A stretch of 32,143 bases of DNA, from contig NZ_LGHK01000140.1 in the NCBI RefSeq assembly GCF_001908235.1, positions 1 through 32,143 on the forward strand, read 5' to 3'. Below are positions 1 through 8,596 of the stretch, piece after piece. How positions within the stretch are numbered: position 1 is the stretch's first letter; every line of letters begins with the position of its first letter. A program made the position numbers and the translations under genes. The notes under the pieces were generated by a model, which was given only the letters and a program-made list of their open reading frames with translations, was not told the origin of the DNA and did not search any database. Source of the stretch: Bradyrhizobium sp. NAS96.2 (GTDB taxonomy: Bacteria; Pseudomonadota; Alphaproteobacteria; Rhizobiales; Xanthobacteraceae).

Positions 1-30
1 CTGCTTTTTCGCCTTCTTTGCTTTCGCCAT
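1..30 (-). CDS. Start of a Lys/Ala-rich protein, cut by the left edge
   Basis: An ATG on the minus strand (28-30) opens a frame that runs off the left end and gives MAKAKKAKKQ, ten codons. A GGGAG purine run lies a few bases upstream of the ATG, at a normal ribosome-binding distance. It follows the lipoprotein gene in the same direction by under 20 bases, so the two are probably co-transcribed. The visible part is too short to name; the basic start only suggests a nucleic-acid-binding or low-complexity N terminus. Confidence 0.4.
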   Translation of the reverse strand, partial: MAKAKKAKKQ

Positions 31-47
31 CTACGTTCTCCCTCTGT

Positions 48-878
48 CTAGCGCCCCGTTAGCGTCCTGACGCTATTTGCCACCGACAATCCAACGTCCC
101 CTGACAATTGCGCGGTCTGTGCCGGGCCGGTCAAACCTATGGTGTTGCCCGGCCCCATAGTTATTTGAAGGTCGTGCGTTCTGTCCCTTGTGGCGGATGC
201 AAATGTGGTCCCTGCCGGATTTACTACTACCCGAGTGAACGTCCATGCTGGCGTTAGATTTCCAGAGTTGATGATCTCAAAGCTCACCTCGTAATAGAGC
301 ACATTCGTGCTGAGCGCCCCGGCAGGATTTGTAGGCAGGTTAATTTCACCATTGCCGACAGGTAGCAGCACGTCAAAAAGATAGTCGTGGAATTTTAAGC
401 TGTTCTGAATGAGCGGCGACGACACAGGCCCTCTTGGTTGAACCCCCGTCGGACAGCGATAGTGCTTGAGATCTTTTATCAAGTAGTAGAAGTAAATTTT
501 GTCGGTCCTTATCGCGTCAGCGCTAGCCGTCAATCCGCCACTCATCGAAAACAACGCTGTTGCGGGTGACGGGGGTGTCCACACCACCGCTGGACTGAGT
601 GCCCCCTTTTCTTCCGTCTTGAGAGATAGCGTTAACTGCATCCCCCAGCTCTCTAGGGCCTTAGTCATCGGACGCATGTCCGGATATTGCTTCGCTTTTT
701 CGTAGAGACTTGAAATCGCATTGCCGACTTCGCAGTGAATACTTTGAATAACAGCGCCAACCAACAACTGTTGATCGACCTGATTTCCGGGAAAGTCCTG
801 CGTGTCGGGAACGTACGTTCCGCATCCCGATAATAACAAGATGCCAAAGTACGCAAAGCTTCGCTGCATCGCGGACAT
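48..878 (-). CDS. Predicted outer-membrane lipoprotein, unknown function
   Basis: 276 aa. The N terminus has a short charged start, a hydrophobic stretch (FAYFGILLL) and a lipobox LSGC, so Cys19 should be lipidated by Lgt and cleaved by signal peptidase II. The mature part has no membrane segment and is rich in beta-type sequence, with Ser/Thr/Pro-rich loops. I do not recognise a named domain. Its middle part (EKG motif, then a GGLTAS...TD...F.Y..KDL..YRC block) can be aligned by eye with a decayed sequence at about 7.74-8.16 kb on the other strand, so it belongs to a family with at least one relic nearby. The next gene, at the left edge, follows in the same direction. The start could also be the Met three codons later; neither has a strong ribosome binding site. 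Confidence 0.75.
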   Translation of the reverse strand: MSAMQRSFAYFGILLLSGCGTYVPDTQDFPGNQVDQQLLVGAVIQSIHCEVGNAISSLYEKAKQYPDMRPMTKALESWGMQLTLSLKTEEKGALSPAVVWTPPSPATALFSMSGGLTASADAIRTDKIYFYYLIKDLKHYRCPTGVQPRGPVSSPLIQNSLKFHDYLFDVLLPVGNGEINLPTNPAGALSTNVLYYEVSFEIINSGNLTPAWTFTRVVVNPAGTTFASATRDRTHDLQITMGPGNTIGLTGPAQTAQLSGDVGLSVANSVRTLTGR

Positions 879-1285
879 GAAACGCCCCCGCTGAAAAAAA
901 TTAGATGATATTCATGAAAATTGATCTACGCGACCAAATCACATCGTAACAACCAGTGGTTGGCAACACTTAAGATTGAGCAGATTGACAATCTCCCAGT
1001 CCTGTTGCCTGGATGCAACAGCGCGTCTCTTGCGCCTTAGGTGACTAACGCGTCGCCTTGGGATCAGCAGGAGCATGCAAATGTAGTTCAGGGCTAGACC
1101 CTTCAGGGGAGAGCTAGGCCCGTCTCCATCGGAAGCCGGCCTCGCACGGACAAATGATGAAGTCCGCTGGGAAATAGCGGAGGCGAAATGCGACCAACTT
1201 TGACGACCCAGACGAGTTCTGGAGCCCTCGGTATCTGATCGCGATGGTTTGATGCAACTTATGGCGGCGCCACACATATGGCGGA
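879..1285 (-). other. Intergenic stretch without a supported gene
   Basis: About 400 bases between the lipoprotein start and the flavoprotein stop. Reading frames of 60-120 codons exist on the minus strand, but they have no ribosome binding site, no recognisable motif and irregular composition. A weak inverted repeat CGCCA...TGGCG (1268-1283) lies just past the flavoprotein stop and has no T-run, so I do not call it a terminator. The promoter of the lipoprotein gene must lie here, but I see no convincing -35/-10 pair. Confidence 0.5.
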
Positions 1286-2614
1286 TCAACTGTTCCGCTT
1301 TTTGCGCTTCTCAATTAGGAAAGCGTTCTCGAGCAAAAATTGCACAAAGCGGAGGCGACTCGGGATGGCCAGTTCGATCCACTCGCTAACCGCGCTAGCG
1401 AGGCTCCCGCCTGCTTGCAACGGAGCAAGCAGCCGGTCGACCGGTATTCCATCGACGAACACCACAGGCGGCTTATTAGAACGAACAAGCCCCGGAGCCA
1501 TCACCACAAAATCGTTGGTAAGCGTTGGTACGAGATGTAGCTTGGCTGACGGTGATAAGATGAGATCACTGAGCGGAAACGAAAGCTCGTGTGAGTTGGC
1601 TGAAGGCTCGACTTTAGCAACCGGGCCACTCTCTTCAGAAAGGTAGAAACTGGCCGTGGCCGCGACGAAGTGAGCAGCCATTTCTCGGTGAGTGTTTTTG
1701 TAGAACGTTTCCGCGGTTAGGACGTCGCTGGGACGCCTAAGGATGGTGTTGATGACCCGGGCGGACTGGATAGCTGTAAGCACAGCAATATACAGGCCGC
1801 TTGACGAAAGCGGATCAGGAGCGATGAATGCATCGCCAACGCGAAGCCAACCTTGGCCTATCGCACGTCGAGCGACGCGAAACGTCGCATCGGCCGCGCC
1901 ATTGAACGTGATTGGTCGCGACTTAGTATCTGGCGGAAGGGACCGTTCCAGTAGCGCGATTGGTGCCTCACTTAACCGCTTGGCACCAACAAAGGTGAGC
2001 GCGTGGTATGTGTCCTGCGGGAGCGATACGCCCCAATACCAGTGGGTGTCCGCCGTTCCCACTACCATCGTGCCAGCGGGCATCTCGCAGTTGCGCATGA
2101 TTCCGTACAGCGCAATGCTTCGAGCGCCTTGCGCGATAGTAGAGCCGAACCAGCCATTCCGCCGTCCAGTCGCTATCACGAGAAATCTTGCGCACACCTT
2201 CACTTGGCCATCCGCTCCTATCGGAATTTGCCAAGTCCCGTCGGATTGTTGAGTCGGGGGGCCCGCGGCTCCGTTTACGTAATCAACACCGGCTGCGATC
2301 GCAGCTACCACCAGTGCTCGATCAAATCGGTCGCGACTAATAATCTTTCCGCCAAGGCTCAAAGACTTGCCAGATTCCTTACCGCTGCGCCACTTGACTC
2401 GCTTTTCGGTGATCTCAGTATGGACGGAGTGCGCGAGAACACCCGACAGGCCGAGCCGATCCAGCATGATGAGTAACTGCGGACTAACGGCTTCGGGCCA
2501 GTCTCTATGCCTTGAGGGGAGAGAGACCAATTTAGTACGATAACCAAAACGCATCAATTCGAGTGCAGCGATTGCTCCCGCAGGACCTCCTCCAATCACA
2601 CAAATGTCGATCAT
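1286..2614 (-). CDS. FAD-dependent monooxygenase-like protein (QhpG/LodB type)
   Basis: 442 aa. The N terminus carries a Rossmann FAD-binding motif (VIGGGPAGAIAALEL, residues 7-21), and the later 'GWLRVGDAFIAPDPLSSSG' stretch (about residues 255-275) fits the second FAD motif (GD...P..S.G) of the tryptophan-halogenase/PHBH-like flavoprotein group. Known relatives LodB and QhpG work on a partner protein: they are needed to oxygenate the tryptophan that becomes cysteine tryptophylquinone (CTQ). This gene is last in a cassette with a LodA-like protein and a radical SAM enzyme, so cofactor maturation is the natural role (inference). Its ATG overlaps the TGA of the radical SAM gene by one base (TGATG), suggesting translational coupling. 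It has no signal peptide, so it should act in the cytoplasm. A halogenase acting on a small molecule is the alternative. Confidence 0.8.
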   Translation of the reverse strand: MIDICVIGGGPAGAIAALELMRFGYRTKLVSLPSRHRDWPEAVSPQLLIMLDRLGLSGVLAHSVHTEITEKRVKWRSGKESGKSLSLGGKIISRDRFDRALVVAAIAAGVDYVNGAAGPPTQQSDGTWQIPIGADGQVKVCARFLVIATGRRNGWFGSTIAQGARSIALYGIMRNCEMPAGTMVVGTADTHWYWGVSLPQDTYHALTFVGAKRLSEAPIALLERSLPPDTKSRPITFNGAADATFRVARRAIGQGWLRVGDAFIAPDPLSSSGLYIAVLTAIQSARVINTILRRPSDVLTAETFYKNTHREMAAHFVAATASFYLSEESGPVAKVEPSANSHELSFPLSDLILSPSAKLHLVPTLTNDFVVMAPGLVRSNKPPVVFVDGIPVDRLLAPLQAGGSLASAVSEWIELAIPSRLRFVQFLLENAFLIEKRKKRNS

Positions 2615-3984
2615 CAGCCGTTAGGCGCGATTTTTCCGTCGAACCACCAACGGCAGTCGTGCTCAAGCCGAAGATAGGTCTCGAGGCAGTAGGTCAGCCA
2701 ACTTCGAATGTAATCACAGGCCGGGCGCCCGCGATGAATAACCTCGTGATGGCACCCTCCACCACAGAGGTAGCGCGCCCAGCAGCTCTTGCAGGGCTCC
2801 TGGCGATCAACGTGGCGTTCAGCGAGCCAGCCAGTCTGACGCTCCTGGTCCAATCCGCTTCTCACATTGCCAAAAGCCGCTTCGGGCTCGTTCACAAAGC
2901 GATGACAGGCAGCTAACTCACCCTCTGCAGAAACTCCCAGGTAACTGGCGCCCGCTCCACATGGATAGGGCCGGTGCGTGCCGCGATGTAATTCGCGCAA
3001 TGCCGTCGCAAGGTTTGCGAACGGGTGAAACCGGCCGGAAAGAAGATGATCTTCGAAATCTCTACCGCAAGCGATCATTTGATCCAGCATGAGAGCGAGA
3101 TCATCTCCTGTCATTTCTCCACGTCCTGTAGGTGAGCTTAATACCGGGGAGAATCCGACGCTGCGGAAGCCCAATGTGGCGAGGGCGTGGAGCGTGTCCA
3201 AAAGAGAAAGGTTGTACGGCGTAACGGTGACGCGCGCTGACAAGCTTATGCGATCCTGCCGCTCGAAAAGCGGATGAAGGCGGGCCACAATCTTGTTGAA
3301 GCTTCCGCTTCCGTTCCGGAATGGCCGCAATCGATCGTGAAATTCACCGACGCCGTCCAGGCTAACCGTCACAGTGAATCCGTGCCGCGCTAGAAATTCG
3401 GCGTCGTCCTCCGTTAACAACGTACCGTTCGTCGTCAGCGAAAAGCTAATATTGATATTACGACTTTGGGCAATCTTTTCGGCCAGGTCAGTGACACGGC
3501 GCAAGCCCGTACGGTTCATCAGTGGCTCCCCGCCTAGAAACGCAAGTCGTACAGTGTCGCCCGGTGCCGCGCCGTCAAAGAGGCGTTGAGCGGCGGCGAC
3601 TGCAACATCGTCCGGCATAATTTTGGGGCGAGCGCCGAAATCGCCACCTTCCGCATAGCAATACGTGCAACCTAAATTACACTTTTGAGCGATTGCGAGC
3701 GAAAAGGCGCGGACCGGAATTTGCAGTGGCGGCTCGTTTCCAACGACCGAGCGCGCAGATACGCCGATGGCGTTGAAGATGTCATCGATGAGCTCTTGCC
3801 GTCCGCTTGTCGCCGCAAAAGCGAGTAGTTCGGCGACCTTGTGATTGACACGATGGATGCGGGAGCCATCGACCACGAGCATTCCACGGTCGTCGCCGGC
3901 GCCGAATAGATGGAAACGGGGATCATCTGCGACGTTACACGCGTTGCTCGTTATGGGCGACACTGCTTTGCCCAGGTATGTCAT
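2614..3984 (-). CDS. Radical SAM/SPASM peptide-modifying enzyme
   Basis: 456 aa. The radical SAM cluster motif CxxxCxxC is at Cys102, Cys106 and Cys109 (KCNLGCTYCYAEGG), followed by GGEP (151-154), which binds SAM. The C-terminal SPASM domain has Cys342, Cys360, Cys398, Cys401, Cys407, Cys411 and Cys423, enough for two auxiliary 4Fe-4S clusters. The first ~90 residues look like a peptide-recognition region. Family members such as QhpD, PqqE and anSME modify a peptide or protein encoded next door; QhpD makes thioether cross-links in the CTQ-bearing subunit of quinohemoprotein amine dehydrogenase. Here the obvious target is the LodA-like protein directly upstream, whose TGA overlaps this ATG by four bases (ATGA). 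The exact reaction cannot be read from sequence; thioether formation or another cross-link is most likely. Confidence 0.9.
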   Translation of the reverse strand: MTYLGKAVSPITSNACNVADDPRFHLFGAGDDRGMLVVDGSRIHRVNHKVAELLAFAATSGRQELIDDIFNAIGVSARSVVGNEPPLQIPVRAFSLAIAQKCNLGCTYCYAEGGDFGARPKIMPDDVAVAAAQRLFDGAAPGDTVRLAFLGGEPLMNRTGLRRVTDLAEKIAQSRNINISFSLTTNGTLLTEDDAEFLARHGFTVTVSLDGVGEFHDRLRPFRNGSGSFNKIVARLHPLFERQDRISLSARVTVTPYNLSLLDTLHALATLGFRSVGFSPVLSSPTGRGEMTGDDLALMLDQMIACGRDFEDHLLSGRFHPFANLATALRELHRGTHRPYPCGAGASYLGVSAEGELAACHRFVNEPEAAFGNVRSGLDQERQTGWLAERHVDRQEPCKSCWARYLCGGGCHHEVIHRGRPACDYIRSWLTYCLETYLRLEHDCRWWFDGKIAPNG

Positions 3985-5156
3985 GCGACCTCAGGCGGGA
4001 TATCGTTGGTACGCTCTTTCTCGACGTGCTTGTCGGAGTCTTTTCGAATAATTCCCAGTTTATCTACATGTCGGACGATATCGGATCGCGTGCTGAGCGC
4101 TCCGCTTGCTGGGTTTGGGCCGAGTTCATCGGGGTTGCGTCGAAGCCAGTTGACGACCGGTCCGTTTGCATCATCGCGAAATGCAATGTCGGGCCGTGAA
4201 TTTGGCCACCAATAACAAGTACAAGCGAGGAAGTCGAATTGCCAAGGGCTGCAAAGTCCTTCAGTCAACTCCCCTGGCAGGGTACCGGGACCTCCAATGC
4301 TGCTTCCCGGACGTACGCGGACCTCATCCTGGTCACCTAATGCAGCGCCTGTGTAGAACTTGTTGTTCGTCATGCCTTGTAGATTGACCTCAATCCCCGG
4401 CGAGAAAATCGCCGTACCTGACTCCAGCACACTTCGATCTATCGCACGCGCCTGCTGATTGATGGCGTTAGCGGGCGGCTGGTTCGGAAGCGCAAGCAGC
4501 TCGGTCAGATAGGTCAGCAGATTGTGGTCGCCGACATCATCCCAATCAGGAGCAAAATCTTGCGGCGCCACAACGATCCATGCATCAAGGGTAGGAATGA
4601 CCACACGCGCATTCGTTGCTTGGTCGATTAGCTCAACACTTATGATGCCATCAGAGGTATTGTCAGCAAAGTCGGGGTTGTGAAATCCCCCCTGTTCCAT
4701 CGAAGCGCCCGTCTGGCGGGCATAGACCTGCGCAAGTGGCGGGATAAAGGAGCCGTCCGGCAATATCGTGCCAAGGTCTATGTTCTGTCCCTCATCGAAA
4801 TTTCCGCAGCGTCCTGTCAGGCGTCCACCACCGACATTTGACTGAGCGTTCGCGCTGATAACATAGCTATCATCCGACCGAAGTCTGGCGATCTTTCGAT
4901 TTGCCACCCGCGCATGCCAAACGGCGTGGATACCGTTTGCTGCCAGCCAAGCGGGAGGCAATTCTTGGATCCCGTTATTATTGGCGTCATAGGCAAATAT
5001 TCGAAACCGAACTGCTTGGCGCTTGATTAGATCATTGGATTTGTAATTTGCCTGTGGATTCGAACCGAATTCGTAGAATTCCGGGTTCGTAGAGAGCCGG
5101 GCAAATCCGACGGCAGGATGAACCTTCAATAAACTGGTACTATGCGGAAGGGCCAT
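3981..5156 (-). CDS. Short LodA/GoxA-like protein (CTQ-oxidase family)
   Basis: 391 aa, much shorter than LodA (about 700 aa). The N terminus (KVHPAVGFARLSTNPEFYEFG) and the following 'FRIFAYDANNNGI' are typical of L-lysine epsilon-oxidase LodA and glycine oxidase GoxA. The C-terminal core 'SPWQFDFLACTCYWWPNSRPD' (303-323) places Asp308 four residues before Cys312, as Asp512 and Cys516 are in LodA, where Cys516 is cross-linked to Trp581 to form CTQ. No tryptophan follows Trp337 here, so the usual Trp partner is not evident. Neighbours are a two-haem cytochrome upstream and a radical SAM enzyme and flavoprotein downstream, all closely spaced. I infer an amine or amino-acid dehydrogenase-like redox protein carrying a modified residue, with electrons going to the cytochrome rather than only to oxygen. 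There is no own signal peptide, as in LodA. Confidence 0.8.
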   Translation of the reverse strand: MALPHSTSLLKVHPAVGFARLSTNPEFYEFGSNPQANYKSNDLIKRQAVRFRIFAYDANNNGIQELPPAWLAANGIHAVWHARVANRKIARLRSDDSYVISANAQSNVGGGRLTGRCGNFDEGQNIDLGTILPDGSFIPPLAQVYARQTGASMEQGGFHNPDFADNTSDGIISVELIDQATNARVVIPTLDAWIVVAPQDFAPDWDDVGDHNLLTYLTELLALPNQPPANAINQQARAIDRSVLESGTAIFSPGIEVNLQGMTNNKFYTGAALGDQDEVRVRPGSSIGGPGTLPGELTEGLCSPWQFDFLACTCYWWPNSRPDIAFRDDANGPVVNWLRRNPDELGPNPASGALSTRSDIVRHVDKLGIIRKDSDKHVEKERTNDIPPEVA

Positions 5157-5166
5157 GAGTTGCTCC

Positions 5167-6282
5167 TCAATCGTCGAACGGCCTTCGGCGGCAAACGGCG
5201 GTAGACGGGTCGTTGCAGCAATCGGTGATCTGTTTGAGAGAGGCCGCGAAGTCCAATTTCCAATCGTTTTCCGTCATGCCGGTACTCTCGACATCTGGCG
5301 GCATCCAATGCGAGTGCGGCCAAGTTGATCCATACTGGCTAACATCTGAAGGAGTGGTCTGACCTCCAGCGATGTTGGAAAAATAACTGCACGACCTATG
5401 CTCCCCGATGTTATGGCAGGTGATGCACGCGTTTCCGAGCGGCTGCAGGCGCATTGGCTTGGGCCATCGCCAAGGTGCTGTTACGGCTTCCTGAAATGGC
5501 GCTCCTATAAACTTATAACGGCTTGTTTCGGGTGGGCTTGCCTTCAGGTTCGGCCCAGGTGGCACGACCGGAACACTTGAGCCATTATCAGCCTTCCGAA
5601 CCTGATCGACGTACGGAGTATGAATGAAGGCGTCATCGTCGTGGCACTTATTGCACTGAATCGCAGCGGTTTGCTCCGGCCTAAGCCAAAAGTCACTTGC
5701 TTTGATCGCGCCGGCTGGTGTGGCTTCTGGCGCTTCTGATGGGGGCGGGACCCGAGTTGCATCGAGACCGTGATCTGCTTCATTGAGCATCTGAAAAAAG
5801 CAGGTTGCGCCCGTCGCTTTGTTGTGTCCTACAACGGCGACATCCTCGAACTTCGGATCATTGGGGTCAGTCCGGAGCGAATAGCGTCGACAAATGAATG
5901 CCCACTGGATCTGGGGATCAAGGGCGCCGCTCGCGTTTTTCCCAGGCAGTGTACCGACCCGAGCGTAAGGCATGCATTGACCGTCAGAGCCGCCCAACCC
6001 AAGCAAAGGGGGGTTATCACATTTCTGATGAGCGACGTGGTTGGTAATGGGTTGGCCGTTCCGCATCATTGGAATGATTTGCCCATCAGCGATGCAGTTA
6101 AATGGAGGGATCGGCCCAATTTCGCGCTCGCACTCGAGGCCGTGATCCTGAATTGTATATTGCGCGACCGCGGGCGCCCCCGTCGCGGCCACAGCGACAG
6201 CACATAGCGCCTGTACTGCGATCCGCCTTATCGTAAGTTCACTCAAATGCCTGTACATATATGATTTCGCGCCGGTGAACAC
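5167..6282 (-). CDS. Secreted two-haem c-type cytochrome
   Basis: 371 aa. A Sec signal peptide is visible (basic RHLSELTIRR, then AVQALCAVAVAATGAPAVAQ), so it is periplasmic or exported. Two CxxCH haem-binding motifs occur at 210-214 (CNKCH) and 286-290 (CITCH). Several other cysteines may pair in disulphides. The large non-haem parts are not recognised. It stops about ten bases before the LodA-like start and leads that cassette, which suggests it is the electron acceptor of that enzyme, as two-haem subunits are in quinohemoprotein amine dehydrogenase. The start may be the second Met (6258), which gives a more normal signal peptide; neither Met has a clear ribosome binding site. Confidence 0.8.
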   Translation of the reverse strand: MFTGAKSYMYRHLSELTIRRIAVQALCAVAVAATGAPAVAQYTIQDHGLECEREIGPIPPFNCIADGQIIPMMRNGQPITNHVAHQKCDNPPLLGLGGSDGQCMPYARVGTLPGKNASGALDPQIQWAFICRRYSLRTDPNDPKFEDVAVVGHNKATGATCFFQMLNEADHGLDATRVPPPSEAPEATPAGAIKASDFWLRPEQTAAIQCNKCHDDDAFIHTPYVDQVRKADNGSSVPVVPPGPNLKASPPETSRYKFIGAPFQEAVTAPWRWPKPMRLQPLGNACITCHNIGEHRSCSYFSNIAGGQTTPSDVSQYGSTWPHSHWMPPDVESTGMTENDWKLDFAASLKQITDCCNDPSTAVCRRRPFDD

Positions 6283-6503
6283 ATCTATACAGAGCTGAAT
6301 AAACGTATCGCGCTTGCGAGACAGCGCCGGTGATTGCTCGCTCTTCCGACCGGAGGAAAATGCCTATGTTCGAAGGAGGCTAGAGTACGATTTGCGTGCA
6401 GCTTTCGTCGCGGCACATACGAATTCGGCCCAATGGGAGATTTGCCCGCTTCGCATCACAAAAAGGTATCTCCGGCGAAACAAATCGGCTGCGATATTCA
6501 ATG

Positions 6504-6812
6504 TTAACACTTCCCATCGCTCTTTTTTGCGATCTTTCGTTTTTGTCGCTCGCAGTCGTTGTTGTACGTCTTACCGTTGCATCCACAAACTGGAAGAACC
6601 AATTGCGGGCAAAACTGACCAGTTTTGACGCATGTTCCCATCGCGTCCGCCACGCCGCACTGCCCGGGCGCTGGATCACACCACAGACCTCTATCACAGC
6701 GAACACCAGCAAAACCGCCGCAGGTCTGGCCCAGGCCCGCTGCCTTGGCTGCTGTCGCGTCACCCATTCCGATGAGCAGACACGCGGCAAAAACAACACC
6801 TCTTGCTGACAT
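6504..6812 (-). CDS. Secreted Kazal-type protease-inhibitor-like protein
   Basis: About 102 aa from the chosen start. A signal peptide (MSARGVVFAACLLIGMGDATA) is followed by a cysteine-rich mature part. The C-terminal half matches the Kazal pattern: C..TGQFCP, then VCGCNGKTYNNDC, then DGKC. Kazal domains block serine proteases by inserting a loop into the active site. The middle part (TCGGF..VRCDRGLWCDP..QCG) is another small disulphide-rich unit seen in front of Kazal domains in secreted bacterial proteins. I chose the ATG at 6810-6812 because GGGGAGGG lies just upstream and the signal peptide starts there; the longer frame to 6881 adds a charged stretch without a binding site. It precedes the cytochrome/LodA-like cassette in the same direction, but with a gap of more than 200 bases. 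Confidence 0.75.
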   Translation of the reverse strand: MSARGVVFAACLLIGMGDATAAKAAGLGQTCGGFAGVRCDRGLWCDPAPGQCGVADAMGTCVKTGQFCPQLVLPVCGCNGKTYNNDCERQKRKIAKKSDGKC

Positions 6813-6877
6813 CAAACCCTCCCCAATTGTTCGTGCCTTCCTCGCCACAGGCGCTTCCGTCCGAAACGATCGCCACA

Positions 6878-7282
6878 TCATTTGGACTTAGGAGACCACC
6901 ACGGGAACGGCCATGGCAGCGGCCAGCCTTCCATCGCTACTGCGTGAGCAGGCATTTCGCTCTGCAGCATTGCCTCCACCGTGTTCTGCGAGCTGTGCAC
7001 TCGGATCCCCTTCAGCCAGCCAGGTACGGCAAACGTTTTGACAACGCTGATCCTTGATATGACCTGAAGAACGATGCCCGTCGGAGGAGTGGCCACGAAA
7101 TCAAGATCAAGAATTCCATCCGCTGGAGGAGTTATGTACATCCATGGCGCTAGATCGGGCTGTGTCCATCCGCTCGTTGTAACGCTTCCCGATGCCGAAA
7201 CGGCAATTGCTGGAGGATGCTCCGGTATAACAATGAGATTTTCTATTTGGACTTGATCAACTGAATAAATACGGGACTGCAT
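6878..7282 (-). CDS. Small conserved-looking protein of unknown function
   Basis: 134 aa with a strong GGGGAG ribosome binding site six bases before the ATG. No signal peptide or membrane segment. The sequence alternates short beta-type stretches (PAIAVSASGSVTTSGW, ILDLDFVATPP, GIVLQVISRISVV) and ends with a Trp/Pro-rich tail (GWPLPWPFPWWSP). The pattern suggests an all-beta fold. It is the most upstream gene of the minus-strand run containing the Kazal protein and the LodA-like cassette; the Kazal gene follows after 65 bases. Function not recognised. Confidence 0.6.
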   Translation of the reverse strand: MQSRIYSVDQVQIENLIVIPEHPPAIAVSASGSVTTSGWTQPDLAPWMYITPPADGILDLDFVATPPTGIVLQVISRISVVKTFAVPGWLKGIRVHSSQNTVEAMLQSEMPAHAVAMEGWPLPWPFPWWSPKSK

Positions 7283-7742
7283 AATTCGCTCCCCTCTTCA
7301 TACTTGAACAAATTTCTCCCATGCGATGCAAAGAACACAATTGCGTTCTTCGCCGCCCTCTTCAACAAAGACACAGAGTTTATGAACCGCGTCCTCATCT
7401 CTCTACGAGAACGCGCGCCTTCGATCAAAATAGACGAAATAAGATAATCGCCCTGTGGTTGTAGCACGACCAAACTCAAGAATCTAGTGCTTTTGTAAGC
7501 TTGGCTCAGGCGCAACCGAAATTTACTAGGGTACGCGCTTTCGTACGCTGCCAAGCTTGTAGTCCATCGCCATGTGCTCGGTGACGTTCCCGGTCTCCTC
7601 GACGCAATTGACACCACTTCGCCGAACGCGTGTAAAATCGATTTTGCCAGACCGGGAGACACTCTCCTGCTGCATTTGATCACCCACGTATGACACCTCT
7701 TCGTCGACTGGTGGGCAGCGTGCTCAGTTGCCAGAGGGGTGA

Positions 7743-8159
7743 GCCAATTGGCTGATCGGCGGGGGAGCGAAAGTAAACCTCGATATTGCAGCCGATGAAA
7801 AAGGCGACATCAATCCAGGCGCTTCCTTTCATCCGGACATTCGCCTTCGACTAGTTTTACGCTCGGAGTGGGTGGACACTTCTCCTCCAACGTGACCCGC
7901 GACGAAACACTGGAGTTTACTTACGCCTTCTCGGACCTTCTGCAGCAGCCAGAAACCACGTGCGCTCACGTCGCACCTGATACCCGAAGAAGAAGCCGTT
8001 CACCACGCGGCGATCTTCGGACAGGCGACCGCAAATGCGATCAGAAGTCTGCTGCGCCAAGGAGAGAGACTCATGGCACCCGTGATCCCGAAGCCGAGCA
8101 CCTCGAACCCAAGCGGGCCACTCCGGAAGATGTTGACGCGCGAAAAGCGTACGATATGA
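7743..8159 (+). pseudogene. Decayed relative of the left-edge lipoprotein
   Basis: Two neighbouring frames carry pieces that match the lipoprotein at 48-878. The first (about 7743-7850) reads ANWL...VNLDIAADEKGDINPGASF and aligns with LTLSLKTEEKGALSPAVVW there. The next (about 7856-7985) shifts frame and reads FTLGVGGHFSSNVTRDETLE followed by FTYAFSDLL...C, aligning with FSMSGGLTASADAIRTDKIY and FYYLIKDL...C. A further frame change leads to a possible end at 8157-8159 (LRKMLTREKRTI). An in-frame stop lies just upstream of the first piece, and no start codon or signal peptide is left. The alignments were made by eye. It lies on the strand opposite to the surrounding genes. Confidence 0.5.
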
Positions 8160-8368
8160 AACCATCAGCGAACACGACAGGGCACGAGCGACCTGGAAAG
8201 CGCCCCTTGATTGTCTAGCGGACTGCTCGAAGTCGGAAACGACAGCAAGAGGTGTTGCATATCCTACTGCATCGATGGCAACGCCTTCGTGCATATAGCG
8301 AGTCCGACATATGCATGAAGCTAGCGTACAAGACAAAGTGCTAGCTCCCTCTCATCGGATCACCGAAG

Positions 8369-8596
8369 CTAACGCTTTTCCTCCCGGAAGAGTGACAGGA
8401 CCTTCTTCAGTGCGCACTGGTTCGTCTCGGAGCCAGGCGGCGCTTCGCAATCGATATTCACATCCACCGTATCGATCTGTGATCGCAGGTCCGCCACCGC
8501 CCGGCTTGAAAGCAACCAACCCAACGGCACCGGTACGCCACGGTCATGCATCTGAATGCGGGAATAGGAATCCCGCATACTGGGGAACTTCTTCAT
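8369..8596 (-). pseudogene. Out-of-frame C-terminal tail of the patatin gene
   Basis: A 75-codon frame overlapping the end of the patatin gene. Its 'RGVPVPLGWLLSSRA' is the kind of ending seen in patatin-like phospholipases (PLGW-LS). It lies in the -1/+2 frame relative to the upstream patatin frame and would be joined to it by losing one base from the run of seven G at 8600-8606. It has no ribosome binding site of its own, so I read it as the lost tail of the patatin rather than a separate gene. Confidence 0.6.

Noticed and set aside
939..1314. Two overlapping minus-strand ORFs between lipoprotein and flavoprotein
   Set aside because: No ribosome binding site, no motif, Arg/Ser-rich composition typical of chance frames in GC-rich DNA.
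7243..7683. 146-codon minus-strand ORF upstream of the small beta protein
   Set aside because: It overlaps the well-supported 134-aa gene start, has no ribosome binding site, and its composition (many Ser/Arg, no motif) looks non-coding.
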